A DNA stretch of 64,000 nucleotides from Planctomycetota bacterium (lineage in GTDB: Bacteria > Planctomycetota > JAJSAM01 > JAJVHW01): positions 1 to 64,000 of the forward strand of contig JAJFFG010000050.1 in NCBI GenBank assembly GCA_021776825.1. Reading direction: 5' to 3'. The notes beneath the pieces were generated by a model, which was not told the origin of the DNA, did no database searches, and worked only from the letters and a program-made list of their open reading frames with translations. Of the stretch, positions 26,853 to 36,171 are shown piece by piece. Position 1 is the stretch's first letter. Each line of letters starts with the position of its first letter. A program made the position numbers and the translations under genes.

Positions 26853-28166
26853 TTACGTGCCCTGTGTCAGCGTGAGCCCGAGCTCCGCGAGCTTCTGCTT
26901 GACCTCGTTCAGGCTGGTCTGCCCGAAGTTCTTGATCGTCATCAGCTCCGGCTCGGAGCGCTGCATGAGGTCGCCGACGGACTTCAGCCCGAGCACGTTC
27001 ATGCAATGACGACTGCGCACCGAGAGCTCCAGCTCGGAGAGCGGCTTCTCCATGATCTTGAGGCGATCGGCGTCGCCACCGATGCCCTCGAGGATCGAGC
27101 GAGCCTGCTCGTCGTCGGCCATCCCGTCGCGGCCCATCCCGAGGCGCAAGCCCTTCTGCGCGAGGATGTCCTTGATCTCCTGGAGACTGGTCTCGCCGAA
27201 GTTCTTGTACGAGAGCAGCTCCTGCTCGGAGCGCTGGATGAGGTCGCCGAGGCTGCGCACGCCCATCTTGGCGAGGCAGTTCCGGCTACGCACGGAGAGC
27301 TCGAAGTCGGTGACCGGCAGGCGCATGACCTGAGTGCGGCGGTCCGCGCGACGCTCGAAGTCCTCGTCGTAGAACATGTTCATCGACGCGCTGGCGTCGC
27401 GATGGAACATGCGCGCACGGACGTTCTCGGGGTCGCCGCTCACGACGGCCCCGTAGCACTCGCGCGCACGCGTGAACTCCCCGCGGTCCTCGTAGAGGTT
27501 ACCGAGGTTGAGGTACGCGTTCACCGGAGGGCACGGCGTGTTGATGGAGCGGCGGTAGAGCTCGATGGTCTCCTCCTCCGTGCCATAGAGCGCCGCGCCG
27601 TACGCGAGGCGGAACAGCGCCGCACCGTGAGTGGCGTCGAGGTCGACCGCTTCGTTGTACGCGGTGACGGCGTCGTCCCGGTCACCGTCGAGATCCGCGA
27701 TCCGTCCGCGCAGGTAGGCCGCGCTTGCGGGCTCCGCCTTGGCGTCGACGTTCTTCAGCTGCTCGCGCGCCGCGTCCGCGTCACCGAGGTTCGCGTGCGC
27801 CTCGGCCGCGAGGGCGGCTGCACCGGAACCGGCTGCGTCGCCCAGCACCTTCAGGGCCTCACCCGGCCGGCCGCACGCGACGAGGCTGCGAGCGAGGAAC
27901 TCCTTGGCGACGTCCGACGCCGAGTGCTGGAGCCAGCCGATAGCGTGGCGCTCGCGACCGATGCTCCAGAGGGCCAGGCCCTTCTTCGCGGCCAGCTTCG
28001 CGTCGGCTGCTCCCGCGGCGTCGTCGGACGGCAACTGAGCGATGTAGTCGGCGACACGCTTGCGCGTACCGGCGTCCGCGCAGATCGCGTCGCGCAGCGC
28101 GACCAACTCGTCGCTGCTCGGCTGGCCCTTCTCGAGGACGGACTCAACGGCCACGGATTCGCTCAT
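26853..28166 (-). CDS. TPR protein with two RNA polymerase alpha-CTD-like domains
   Basis: 437 residues. The N-terminal two thirds are TPR-like helical repeats (about residues 45-290; NAYLNLGNLYEDRGEFTRARECYGAVV is a clear TPR). The C-terminal third has two copies of the alpha-CTD helix-hairpin-helix fold, around VTDFELSVRSRNCLAKMG (about 300-360) and LSELELSVRSRHCMNVLG (about 380-435), each with a YKNFGETSLQEIK or IKNFGQTSLNEVK segment. It is not the RNA polymerase alpha subunit itself; similar proteins are known from planctomycetes. ATG 28166 has GGGGAG upstream. It may touch DNA or RNA polymerase through the twin domains. Confidence 0.88.
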   Translation of the reverse strand: MSESVAVESVLEKGQPSSDELVALRDAICADAGTRKRVADYIAQLPSDDAAGAADAKLAAKKGLALWSIGRERHAIGWLQHSASDVAKEFLARSLVACGRPGEALKVLGDAAGSGAAALAAEAHANLGDADAAREQLKNVDAKAEPASAAYLRGRIADLDGDRDDAVTAYNEAVDLDATHGAALFRLAYGAALYGTEEETIELYRRSINTPCPPVNAYLNLGNLYEDRGEFTRARECYGAVVSGDPENVRARMFHRDASASMNMFYDEDFERRADRRTQVMRLPVTDFELSVRSRNCLAKMGVRSLGDLIQRSEQELLSYKNFGETSLQEIKDILAQKGLRLGMGRDGMADDEQARSILEGIGGDADRLKIMEKPLSELELSVRSRHCMNVLGLKSVGDLMQRSEPELMTIKNFGQTSLNEVKQKLAELGLTLTQGT

Positions 28167-28714
28167 CAGATGCTCCCCTGGATGGGATCGCGCGCGGGGA
28201 ACTCCGCGGGCGCAGGCCGGAACCTCGGCCAAGCCCGTGATTCTTGCCGCCCCTGCGGAGAGATCAAGGTTTCAGTGCACGTCCAGCGGAGAGGGAGGAT
28301 CGCGATGTCAGACGCGGCGCGGTTCTCACCCATTCCTCGGCGGATCCAGATTCTTTTTTCGAGGCTGCCGCGAGCCTGCTCTCGTTGGGGGCGTGCACTT
28401 TCGCTCGCGCCGATCGGGGGCTGGACGCGGCCGATGCGACCACCCGGCGAGCCCGCCGTCGTCAGCGTGCGAGCGGTATCGCACGCCGCCACTCCACGCC
28501 GCTCGGCGTCCCACGAGCGACCGCACGGTCCGCCCCAGCACCCCTGAGCGGCTTTCGAGCCTGATCTCGGGGTCCGTTGACTGTGGAAAACGCGGCAGAG
28601 TGCCGTATAAGTAGATTGTTGGGTTGGACCGGGGCCACCGTTTTGGACGGAAATTGGTCGGGGTACAACTCTCAGGATTCGGGAATCCTACAGGCAGCGT
28701 AAGGAGTGGCGAAC
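28167..28714. other. Intergenic region between divergent genes
   Basis: A perfect 8-bp inverted repeat, GCGTGCGA-GCGGTA-TCGCACGC, lies at 28465-28486. A -10-like TATAAG (28606-28611) lies about 100 nt before the glycine-rich protein gene, with TTGACT at 28577 too far upstream (23 bp) for a normal -35. AAGGAG (28701-28706) is the ribosome binding site for ATG 28715. A frame from ATG 28305 to 28547 has a good GGGAGG but a composition unlike real genes here. Confidence 0.4.
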
Positions 28715-31594
28715 ATGGCCAACTCGAACAGACTTTGGCGCGTTGTCGGCGGCACGGTCGCGGCAGGTCTCGTTCTCTTCGCGTTCGGCGACGTCGACGC
28801 GGAGGCAGCGAAGAATCGACGGAAGCGTGGCAAGGGCAAGTCCCTCACCGTGCAGCGGATCAACGTCGCGAACTCCTCCGGTGTCGCCGCGAACGCGGTC
28901 ATCGAGGTGATCTTCAGCACGGACGTCGATCCGTCGACGATCAACCACGCGCAGTTCCGAGTCCGCGCTCAGAACGCGACGGGCACCGGCTTCACCATCG
29001 GTGTCTCCGGCACGTTCCAGGTGAACGGCAACATCGTGCGGTTCTTCCCGCGCCTGCCGACGCACCTGCGTGATCCGGCGAGTGCGACGGGCCGCTTCTA
29101 TGCACAGGGCTCGGCGCTCGACAACGCCGCCGAGAACGCTGGTCTGCAGCCGAGCACGAACTACGAGGTCTCGCTCGCCGGTCGCGACGAACTCTCCGGC
29201 CTGAAATCGAAGCGCGGCCGCACGCTGCGCAAGACCGTCAACACGACGTTCTCGACGGCAGCGGCCGCGGATCTCTCCGACCTGTACACGACCACGACCT
29301 ACGAGCAGTCGCCGCCTCCGGAGTTCGTCTTCTCGAACCCGCCGGACGCAACGCCGTCGGTCTCGGATCAGTACGCCACGCGCGGCGGTGTTCCGGGCGT
29401 GCGCAACGACCTGCTCGTGTCGATGTTCGCGACGAAGGTTCCGCTCTCGCCGGCCACCGTCCGGATCGCCGGCAACGTCGAGATGCAGTTGCTCTCCCGC
29501 AAGGGCGACAAGGCAGCGGCGCGCCCCGTCGCGGGCTCGGTGTTCCTCGAGCAGAACTTCGACACCACGTTGCTGGTCTTCCAGCCCCGCTTCCCGCTTG
29601 CTGATCTCGGCGTCTACGGCGTCCGGGTTGGTAAGGGCGTGGGCGACCTGACCGAGACGTTCGACATGCAGCCGAACCGTGAGCGCGACCGAGTTCGCGC
29701 CATGTACGACTGGCTCGCTCAGGCCCGCGCCGACAACCCGGGCACTCCGGCAGAGCAGCTCGACGCACCGCCGATCGACCTGATCCGGGACTGGCCGGCC
29801 GCCTCCGACACGGTGGCTCGCGGCATCCTTCAGGCGAACATCCTCGACCTTGGCGACAACGACTCGGAAGAGATCGACCCGCGCATGCAGTTGATCTTCT
29901 CGACGCGCGACGAAGACGTCAGCGATGGCTTCTTCGAGCTCGACTTCCTGAAGTTCGACGGCCTGTTCGACGGACAGATCTCCACGGCCGAGTGGGACGT
30001 GTCGACCCCGGGCGCAGCGTCCGCGATCATGACGATCGCCGGCGGCAACGCCTCGGACGGTGACTTCCTTCCGAACGCCGACCAGACACTGAACTTCGAC
30101 ACCTTCCCGGGTGGCGCTGCGAACTTCCGCGACGTCAACATCCCGGACGGTGTGACCGTGACGATCACCGGCTCGCAGCCGGCGAAGCTCTTCGCGATCA
30201 ACTTCACGCTTGACGGGACGATCACTGTCAACGGCCAGGACGGCGACGACGCCCGTCGTGGCAGCCGTGACGACAACCTTCCGCCAGACACGCAGCGCAA
30301 GGGCGGCATCGGCGGCCCAGGCGGCGGTATCGGCGCCAGCTCCGGTCTGTACTACTACAAGAGCACGGGCGGGCTCCAGACGGGGACCAACACCGACGGC
30401 TCGAAGTACTCGTACGGCACCGACAAGACCAAGGCAGTCGGCGGCACGGGCGGCACGGGCATCGACTCGAACGGTGACCCGGCGACGATCGACACCGGCG
30501 GCCAAGGCGGCCTCGGTGGCACGCAGGCGACTGGCAGCACGGCGTATAAGTTCGGCGGGGCTGGTGGCGGCGGTGGCTCCCGCGTGGCCGGCGAAGACGG
30601 TCGTTCCAACACGCGCACCGGGACGCTGACGTCCTGGAACGGTACGGGCGGCAAGGGCGGCGCCGGCTCGACCAACGACGACCTCGATCCGCTCGTGGGC
30701 GGTGGTGGTGGCGGTTCCGGTGGCAACTCGACGTACACGACGTCGTTCGCCTGGACCAAGACCGGTGGCGCGGGCGGTGGCGGCGGCGGAGCACTTCAAG
30801 TGCAGACCGCTCGCTCCATCCAGATCGGCACCAGTGGCAGCATCGTCTCCCGCGGTGGCGACGGTGGTGGTGGCACGACCAGCAACAGCACGATCAACGC
30901 CGGTGGCGGTGGTGGTGGCGGCGGTGGTTCGCTGCTCCTTCGTTCCGGCTCTGACTTCTCGATCGCCAACGTAGGAACCTCGTTCGATGTCGTCGGCGGC
31001 GCCGGCGGCACGGACACTGGCGTCTACACCGCCCCCAAGGGCGGCGACGGCGGCGACGGGTACCTGCGGCTCGAGAGTCCCGCGGGTGGCCTGCTCGTTC
31101 CGGGCGGCTCCTCGGGCGTCTTCGATCCGATCGGTGGCGGACTGCCGTCGGTCGTCTACTCGAAGTTCGCCGACCTCGGTGTCGACGGGCCGCGTCTGCT
31201 CAATCCGGAGTTGGGCGACGTGCTCGACGCTCCTGAGAACGACGCGATCCTGATCGAGATCCAGCTGACGCGCGAGCACCCGACGATCTTCGGTGACCCG
31301 GATCTCTCGGCGGTCGGTCCTGGACAGGACACGCTCGATCCGGTGATCACCTCGGACTGGACCCCCTTCAAGGTCCACGACAAGACCGACAACCCGCTGG
31401 GCTCGTTCGTCGTGCCTGGTTGGAGCAAGGCTGCGAACGGCGACGAGTTCGCGTTCGACATCAGCCACCTCAACAACAAGGGCTATCGGTTCGTGCGCTT
31501 CCGCGTGACGTTCCAGCTCGACGACGCCCACACGCGGACGGACACGCTTCCGTCGGTGGACAAGGCGACGATGCGCTTCCAGTTCAACTTCTAG
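28715..31594 (+). CDS. Giant secreted protein: Ig-like domains and Gly-rich region
   Basis: 959 residues from ATG 28715, which has AAGGAG at the right distance; an in-frame GTG at 28706 overlaps that site. A signal peptide (about 1-31) is followed by a basic stretch, Big_5-like Ig domains (about 45-330), a linker domain and a very glycine-rich region (about 527-800) with segments such as GGAGGGGGGALQVQTARSI, typical of bacterial beta-helix-like secreted proteins. The C-terminal about 150 residues form a beta domain. Probably a cell-surface protein, perhaps paralogous in its N-terminal part to the protein at 21030. Own promoter region and terminator hairpin. Confidence 0.8.
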   Translation: MANSNRLWRVVGGTVAAGLVLFAFGDVDAEAAKNRRKRGKGKSLTVQRINVANSSGVAANAVIEVIFSTDVDPSTINHAQFRVRAQNATGTGFTIGVSGTFQVNGNIVRFFPRLPTHLRDPASATGRFYAQGSALDNAAENAGLQPSTNYEVSLAGRDELSGLKSKRGRTLRKTVNTTFSTAAAADLSDLYTTTTYEQSPPPEFVFSNPPDATPSVSDQYATRGGVPGVRNDLLVSMFATKVPLSPATVRIAGNVEMQLLSRKGDKAAARPVAGSVFLEQNFDTTLLVFQPRFPLADLGVYGVRVGKGVGDLTETFDMQPNRERDRVRAMYDWLAQARADNPGTPAEQLDAPPIDLIRDWPAASDTVARGILQANILDLGDNDSEEIDPRMQLIFSTRDEDVSDGFFELDFLKFDGLFDGQISTAEWDVSTPGAASAIMTIAGGNASDGDFLPNADQTLNFDTFPGGAANFRDVNIPDGVTVTITGSQPAKLFAINFTLDGTITVNGQDGDDARRGSRDDNLPPDTQRKGGIGGPGGGIGASSGLYYYKSTGGLQTGTNTDGSKYSYGTDKTKAVGGTGGTGIDSNGDPATIDTGGQGGLGGTQATGSTAYKFGGAGGGGGSRVAGEDGRSNTRTGTLTSWNGTGGKGGAGSTNDDLDPLVGGGGGGSGGNSTYTTSFAWTKTGGAGGGGGGALQVQTARSIQIGTSGSIVSRGGDGGGGTTSNSTINAGGGGGGGGGSLLLRSGSDFSIANVGTSFDVVGGAGGTDTGVYTAPKGGDGGDGYLRLESPAGGLLVPGGSSGVFDPIGGGLPSVVYSKFADLGVDGPRLLNPELGDVLDAPENDAILIEIQLTREHPTIFGDPDLSAVGPGQDTLDPVITSDWTPFKVHDKTDNPLGSFVVPGWSKAANGDEFAFDISHLNNKGYRFVRFRVTFQLDDAHTRTDTLPSVDKATMRFQFNF

Positions 31595-31615
31595 GAAGCA
31601 ACGCTTCGATCTTCC

Positions 31616-31643
31616 GCGGGCGGGACCTCACGGTCCCGCCCGC
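31616..31643 (+). terminator. Terminator-like hairpin
   Basis: 12-bp stem GCGGGCGGGACC / GGTCCCGCCCGC with loop TCAC, 21 nt after the stop of the glycine-rich protein gene. It is followed by CGATTCC, as after the hairpin at 23258. Confidence 0.8.
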
Positions 31644-31893
31644 TTCGATTCCGCCCGTGTTGATTCCGCCCAGGGTCAAGTCGGCAACGACCTCGACTCT
31701 CGCACCCGTGCGGTGCCGTGCGGTCCGGGTCGGCGAGCACCGCGTCTGTCGCGAGGGGCAACGGAACAGCGCTCCACGCTGACCGCGGATTCGGATCGCG
31801 CGACGGGGCGTGTACGATGGCCGTCCCCCAGTTTCGGACAGGTTCGATGCCCCCCAGTCGGTCGACGTAGCGTCGTCCCGGGAGTTGTGCGCG

Positions 31894-33171
31894 GTGGACA
31901 AACTGGTCATCCAGGGTGGTGTGGCGCTTCGCGGTGAAGTGGAAGCCGGCACGGCGAAGAACTCCGTCCTGCCGATCCTTGCGGCGACGCTCCTCACTCG
32001 AGAACCCTGTCGAATTCGCGATGCGCCCGCGCTCCGGGACGTCGCGACGATGCTGCGTATCCTCGAGGCGCTGGGCGTCCGCTGTGAGCGCCATGCGGAC
32101 GGCACGATCGAGACGCGCGTCGAAGACGAGGGCTCGGTCGAGGCTCCCTATGAACTCGTTAAGACGATGCGGGCATCGGTGTGTGTCCTCGGTCCGCTCC
32201 TCGCCCGACGTCGGCGCGCGCGAGTCTCCTTCCCGGGCGGTTGCGTCTTCGGTCCGCGACCGATCGATCTGCACCTGAAGGGGCTGCGCGCGCTCGGAGT
32301 CGATCTCGACATCGAGGCCGGGTACATCGTCGCGCGCGCGGAGCGGCTGCGTGGTGCGGAGATGTACCTCGGCGGCTCGTTCGGTCCCACGGTCACAGGT
32401 ACGGCGAACGTCCTGATGGCCTCCGTGCTGGCGGAGGGTGTGACGCGCATCGAGATGGCGGCGTGCGAGCCGGAGGTGCAGGACCTCGCGAACTTCCTGA
32501 ACGCGATGGGCGCGGATGTCCGCGGTATCGGGACACCGATTCTGGAGATCCACGGAGTTGGCGAGCTTCACGGCGCCGAGTACCGGCCGGTTCCGGACCG
32601 CATTGAGGTCGGAACGTTCCTCGCCGCCGCTGCGATCACGGGGGGCGGTGTCAAGGTGACGCGCTGTCGCCCCGATCATCTGGGTGCGGTGGTGGAACGG
32701 CTGACTGCGCTCGGCTGTCGTGTCGAGAGCGGCGACGACTGGATCTCGTGCGCTCGCCGCGGGCGACTGGAGGCGGGGGACATCACCACGCTTCCCTATC
32801 CGGGGTTCCCGACGGACCTGCAGGCTCAGTTCATGGCGGTCGTCTCGCTCGCCGATGGCGTGTCCGTGGTGACGGAGAAGGTCTACCCGGAGCGCTTCAT
32901 GCACGTGGCTGAGCTCGGTCGGATGCGGGCACGCATCCGGAAGGAGCACCACATGGCCATCGTGCTGGGCACGGACTACCTATCCGGCGCTCCGGTTCTA
33001 GCGTCCGATCTGCGTGCCTCGGCAGCTCTCGTCCTCGCCGGGCTCGTCGCGGAGGGGGAGACGCAAGTGCGCCGCGTCTACCACATCGATCGAGGCTACG
33101 AACGGATCGAGACGAAGCTGCAGGCACTCGGAGCCCGGATCGAGCGTGTCCGCGACGAGGACGGGCTCTGA
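31894..33171 (+). CDS. murA: UDP-N-acetylglucosamine 1-carboxyvinyltransferase
   Basis: First committed enzyme of peptidoglycan synthesis, adding enolpyruvyl from PEP to UDP-GlcNAc. 425 residues, family length. The active-site loop is intact with Cys117 (FPGGCVFGPRPIDLHLKG), the residue blocked by fosfomycin. AGTAKNSVLP near the N-terminus and RIRKEHHMAIVLG are also conserved. GTG 31894 has GGGAG 9 nt upstream and gives the standard N-terminus; a frame open from 31810 adds non-family sequence. TACGAT at 31813-31818 is a possible -10. Confidence 0.95.
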   Translation: MDKLVIQGGVALRGEVEAGTAKNSVLPILAATLLTREPCRIRDAPALRDVATMLRILEALGVRCERHADGTIETRVEDEGSVEAPYELVKTMRASVCVLGPLLARRRRARVSFPGGCVFGPRPIDLHLKGLRALGVDLDIEAGYIVARAERLRGAEMYLGGSFGPTVTGTANVLMASVLAEGVTRIEMAACEPEVQDLANFLNAMGADVRGIGTPILEIHGVGELHGAEYRPVPDRIEVGTFLAAAAITGGGVKVTRCRPDHLGAVVERLTALGCRVESGDDWISCARRGRLEAGDITTLPYPGFPTDLQAQFMAVVSLADGVSVVTEKVYPERFMHVAELGRMRARIRKEHHMAIVLGTDYLSGAPVLASDLRASAALVLAGLVAEGETQVRRVYHIDRGYERIETKLQALGARIERVRDEDGL

Positions 33172-33208
33172 GACGCGAACGGCCCCGCCTCAGTCACGCC
33201 TGACTTCG

Positions 33209-33441
33209 CCCGGTCTTCTCACCGCGTCGGCGCGGCCTGCGGCCGGAACCGAGGAGCTACAAGAGATGGCCGCCGTGAGGACCGGTGTTCGACCATCGAC
33301 AGAGTGTCCTGACCGAGGGGGGGCCGCGAGATCAAGGCGGACGCAGCGTGGTCGGGGCTGATCCCCCCAACGAGCTGTGTCAACGCAGAGATCGTGGTTC
33401 CCGCGATGTGTCAGGCGTGGCGACGTGGTGAGAAGGTCGGG
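33209..33441 (+). mobile_element. MITE-like element, copy 3 (diverged, 233 bp)
   Basis: Same length class as 41255-41485 and 51986-52219 and alignable to them over several blocks (GAGGAGC near the left side, GAGATCAAGGCG in the middle, CAACGC-GAGATCG near the right). It has its own imperfect terminal inverted repeats: CCCGGTCTTCTCACCGCGTC on the left, the complement of GACGTGGTGAGAAGGTCGGG on the right. No coding capacity. It fills most of the gap between murA and ffh. Confidence 0.7.
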
Positions 33442-33471
33442 CTAGCTTCTCGGCCTGGCGCCCCGGAGACC

Positions 33472-33500
33472 TTGACCGTCTCCAGGCTCCGATCTACGCT
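33472..33500 (+). promoter_or_regulatory. Promoter of ffh
   Basis: TTGACC (33472-33477), 17-bp spacer, TACGCT (33495-33500). It lies 30 bp beyond the end of MITE copy 3 and gives a leader of about 60 nt to ATG 33566. Confidence 0.6.
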
Positions 33501-33565
33501 CCGCGGTTCGCCCCGGACTCCCTGCCGGATTCCGCCAGTGGACCGTCTTCACGGCCCCTCGAACC

Positions 33566-34996
33566 ATGTTCGACTCGCTCACCCAACGCCTTCAGTCTGC
33601 CTTCTCGAAGCTCGGCCGCAAGGGCGAGCTGAAGGACTCGGACGTTGACGACGCACTCCGGGGCATCCGCACGGCGCTGCTCACGGCGGACGTGCACCTG
33701 AGCGTCGTGAAGCAACTCGTCGCTGACATTCGCGAGCGCGCGATCGGCGAGAAGGTGCTCGAGTCCGTCCAACCCGAGCAGCAGGTCGTCAAGATCGTCC
33801 ACGACGAGCTTGTGCGACTCATGGGCGGCGACGACGTCAAGCCGTCGATGCCTGGCGACGCGACCATCCCGATCCAGTTTGCGGCGCGCGGTCCGACCGT
33901 GATCCTGATGGCCGGCCTGCAGGGCGCGGGCAAGACGACGACGTGCGCGAAGCTCGCGAACTACCTGAAGTCGAAGGGGCGGCGCCCGCTCCTCGTCGCC
34001 GCCGACATGCAGCGCCCCGCTGCCGTCGAGCAGCTGAAGGTGCTCGGCGAGTCGCTCGACATCGCGGTGCACTCGGAGGCCTCGGGGCGCCCGCCGAAGA
34101 TCTGCCAGCGCGCCGTGAAAGCAGCCGTCGCCGGCGGGCACGACGTCGTGATCCTCGATACCGCCGGCCGACTGCACGTGGACCGCGACCTCATGTATGA
34201 GGTCAAGGACATCGCCGCGAAGGTCGACCCGCACGAGATCTTCCTCGTCCTGGACAGCATGACCGGCCAGGACGCCGTCAACTCGGCCAAGGCGTTCGAT
34301 GAGTCGCTCCCGCTGACCGGCGTCGTTCTGACGAAGCTGGACGGAGACACTCGCGGCGGCGCCGCACTCTCCGTTCGCGCCGTGACCGGCAAGCCGATCC
34401 GCTTCCTCGGGACCGGCGAGCGCACCGATCAGCTCGAGCCGTTTCATCCGGATCGGTTGGCGTCGCGCATCCTGGGCATGGGCGATGTTGTCTCGCTGGT
34501 CGAGCGTGCGCAGTCCGCGATGCAGGAGCAGGAGGTCGAGAAGGCCGCGGAGAAGATGTTCTCCGGCTCCTTCACGATGGAGGACATGCTCGCCCAGTTC
34601 GAGCAGGTCGAGCGCATGGGCCCGATGAAGGAGTGGATCGGTATGCTCCCTGGGGTCGGGTCCGCGCTCGGCGACATGGACATGGACGAGAAGCCGCTGG
34701 GTCGCGCGAAGGCCATCATCCTGAGCATGACCCCGGATGAACGAAGGCGACCAGACGTCCTCGACCCGAGCCGCCGCCGCCGGATTGCGCGCGGGAGCGG
34801 CTCGTCACTCGATGAGGTCAACCGTCTGCTGAAGAGCTACAAGCAGATGCGACAGATGATGAAGCAGATGGGGAGCGGCGGTGGCCTGATGGGCAAGATG
34901 ATGAACCGCAAGTTCCAGAAGAGTAAAGAGAAGCAGCTTCGCGAGCTGCGCAAGCAGGGCGTCAATCTGGCGGACCTGGGCTTGAGCTCGCAGTAG
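33566..34996 (+). CDS. ffh: Signal recognition particle protein Ffh
   Basis: GTPase of the bacterial SRP that targets membrane and secreted proteins. 476 residues with N domain (1-90), G domain carrying GLQGAGKTTTCAKLA (about 115-130), DTAGRLHVD, TKLDGDTRGG, and the Met-rich M domain (about 330-460; MRQMMKQMGSGGGLMGKMM), which binds SRP RNA and signal peptides. A slightly unusual insertion (RRRPDVLDPSRRRRIARGSG) is in fact the normal M-domain RNA-binding region. rpsP follows 26 nt later, the common ffh-rpsP pair. Confidence 0.97.
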   Translation: MFDSLTQRLQSAFSKLGRKGELKDSDVDDALRGIRTALLTADVHLSVVKQLVADIRERAIGEKVLESVQPEQQVVKIVHDELVRLMGGDDVKPSMPGDATIPIQFAARGPTVILMAGLQGAGKTTTCAKLANYLKSKGRRPLLVAADMQRPAAVEQLKVLGESLDIAVHSEASGRPPKICQRAVKAAVAGGHDVVILDTAGRLHVDRDLMYEVKDIAAKVDPHEIFLVLDSMTGQDAVNSAKAFDESLPLTGVVLTKLDGDTRGGAALSVRAVTGKPIRFLGTGERTDQLEPFHPDRLASRILGMGDVVSLVERAQSAMQEQEVEKAAEKMFSGSFTMEDMLAQFEQVERMGPMKEWIGMLPGVGSALGDMDMDEKPLGRAKAIILSMTPDERRRPDVLDPSRRRRIARGSGSSLDEVNRLLKSYKQMRQMMKQMGSGGGLMGKMMNRKFQKSKEKQLRELRKQGVNLADLGLSSQ

Positions 34997-35022
34997 TCGC
35001 GAAGGACACAGGAGAGAGCACC

Positions 35023-35334
35023 TTGGCAGTTCGACTCAGGCTGACCCGGATGGGTCGCAGGAACCGGCCGTTCTACCGCGTCGCAGCGTTCGACGCGCGC
35101 ACGCGCCGCGACGGTCGCGCGATCGAGTATCTCGGTCATTACGATCCGCTCGTGAACGACTTCGCCACCGGCGTCGTCCTCAACATGGAGCGCGTCCAGC
35201 ACTGGCTGGACCACGGAGCGAAGTGCTCCGAGACGGTCGCCTCGTTCATCAAGCGCAAGGGCCACGCCCTGCCGCGCAATGCGAAGACGAGCGGGCGTCG
35301 CACGAAGGGCAAGGGCGCGACGAAGGCGTCCTGA
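35023..35334 (+). CDS. rpsP: 30S ribosomal protein S16
   Basis: 103 residues; begins AVRLRLTRMGRRNRPFYRVAAFDARTRRDGRAIEYLGHYDP, the S16 pattern, with a basic C-terminal extension. The start codon is TTG at 35023 with GGAG 8 nt upstream, rare for a ribosomal protein gene. rimM and trmD, which usually follow rpsP, are absent; an HhH-like gene follows instead. Confidence 0.96.
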   Translation: MAVRLRLTRMGRRNRPFYRVAAFDARTRRDGRAIEYLGHYDPLVNDFATGVVLNMERVQHWLDHGAKCSETVASFIKRKGHALPRNAKTSGRRTKGKGATKAS

Positions 35335-35338
35335 CCCC

Positions 35339-36151
35339 ATGCCCGCACGCAAGAACGCAAACAAGCTGACGGGGATGCTCGACCGCCTCGAGGCGGCGTA
35401 CGGTCCCCTGATGCCGTCCGAAGACGCGGTGGAGGCCGGCGTGCTCACGCTGCTGGCGATCCATGCTCCGCGCCTGTCGACGGTGCAGACGCGCCAGTCG
35501 TTGCGCGAGTGGTTCGTCGACTGGAACGAGATGCGTGTCGCCGACCCGTGGGACATCACCCACGCCATGGCGGCAGGCGGAGACTCTGGCGCGCGCGCGT
35601 TCGCGACGGCGACGCTGCGGATGCTGCGGTCGCTGCACTCCGTGCTCAATCGCGCGGGCTTCGATCGGGCCGTAGCGGATCCTGACGCCGACGTCGATGC
35701 ACTCATCGACAAGATGCGCGGTGTGCCGATGCCGGCTCGGGCCGTCATGCGTGCGGTGCTGGCCGGTGGCGACGCCTGGCGGCCGGACAAGGAGATGTCC
35801 AAGCTGGTGCAGAAGCTCGGGCTGTGCGCGAAGACCACGTCGTTGACGAAGGTCGGGCGTGCGTTGGCCGACCAGTCGTCGCCGGACGACCGTCTGCGCG
35901 GCCACTACCTGCTCGCTCGCTACGCCGTGCGCAAGGACGGTGACGAGGACCCGCTCGCGACGACTCGAGCGCGTCGGGCTCCCGCGAAGAAGTCGGCCGC
36001 GAAGGCGACCAAGCCGGCCAAGGCGACTGCCGCGAAGTCGACGAAGACGTCAACGAAGACGGCCAGCAAGAAGCCGGCGGCAAAGAAGCCGGCGGCAAAG
36101 AAGCCGGCGGCAAAGAAGTCGAAGAAGCCGGCTGCCAAGCGCTCTGGGTAG
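35339..36151 (+). CDS. Putative endonuclease III-like (HhH-GPD) protein with H1-like tail
   Basis: 270 residues. The N-terminal about 210 residues are helical; the segment LREWFVDWNEMRVADPWDI resembles a conserved part of planctomycete endonuclease III-like proteins, but I do not see a clear catalytic Lys/Asp helix-hairpin-helix, so activity is uncertain. The C-terminal about 60 residues are almost only Lys, Ala, Pro and Thr, like histone H1, and include three identical 15-bp repeats (36068-36112) encoding KKPAA. Starts 2 nt after the rpsP stop, so cotranscribed. Confidence 0.6.
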   Translation: MPARKNANKLTGMLDRLEAAYGPLMPSEDAVEAGVLTLLAIHAPRLSTVQTRQSLREWFVDWNEMRVADPWDITHAMAAGGDSGARAFATATLRMLRSLHSVLNRAGFDRAVADPDADVDALIDKMRGVPMPARAVMRAVLAGGDAWRPDKEMSKLVQKLGLCAKTTSLTKVGRALADQSSPDDRLRGHYLLARYAVRKDGDEDPLATTRARRAPAKKSAAKATKPAKATAAKSTKTSTKTASKKPAAKKPAAKKPAAKKSKKPAAKRSG

Positions 36152-36171
36152 TCGCGGCGGGGGAGGTGCCC

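Noticed and set aside
28305..28547. 80-codon frame with GGGAGG before its ATG
   Set aside because: Arg/Pro/Ser-rich low-information sequence, poor third-position GC compared with neighbours, and it crosses a perfect inverted repeat; more likely non-coding.
34730..34800. Possible insertion or frameshift in Ffh (Arg-rich stretch)
   Set aside because: This is the normal basic RNA-binding segment of the M domain; the frame continues to the expected C-terminus.
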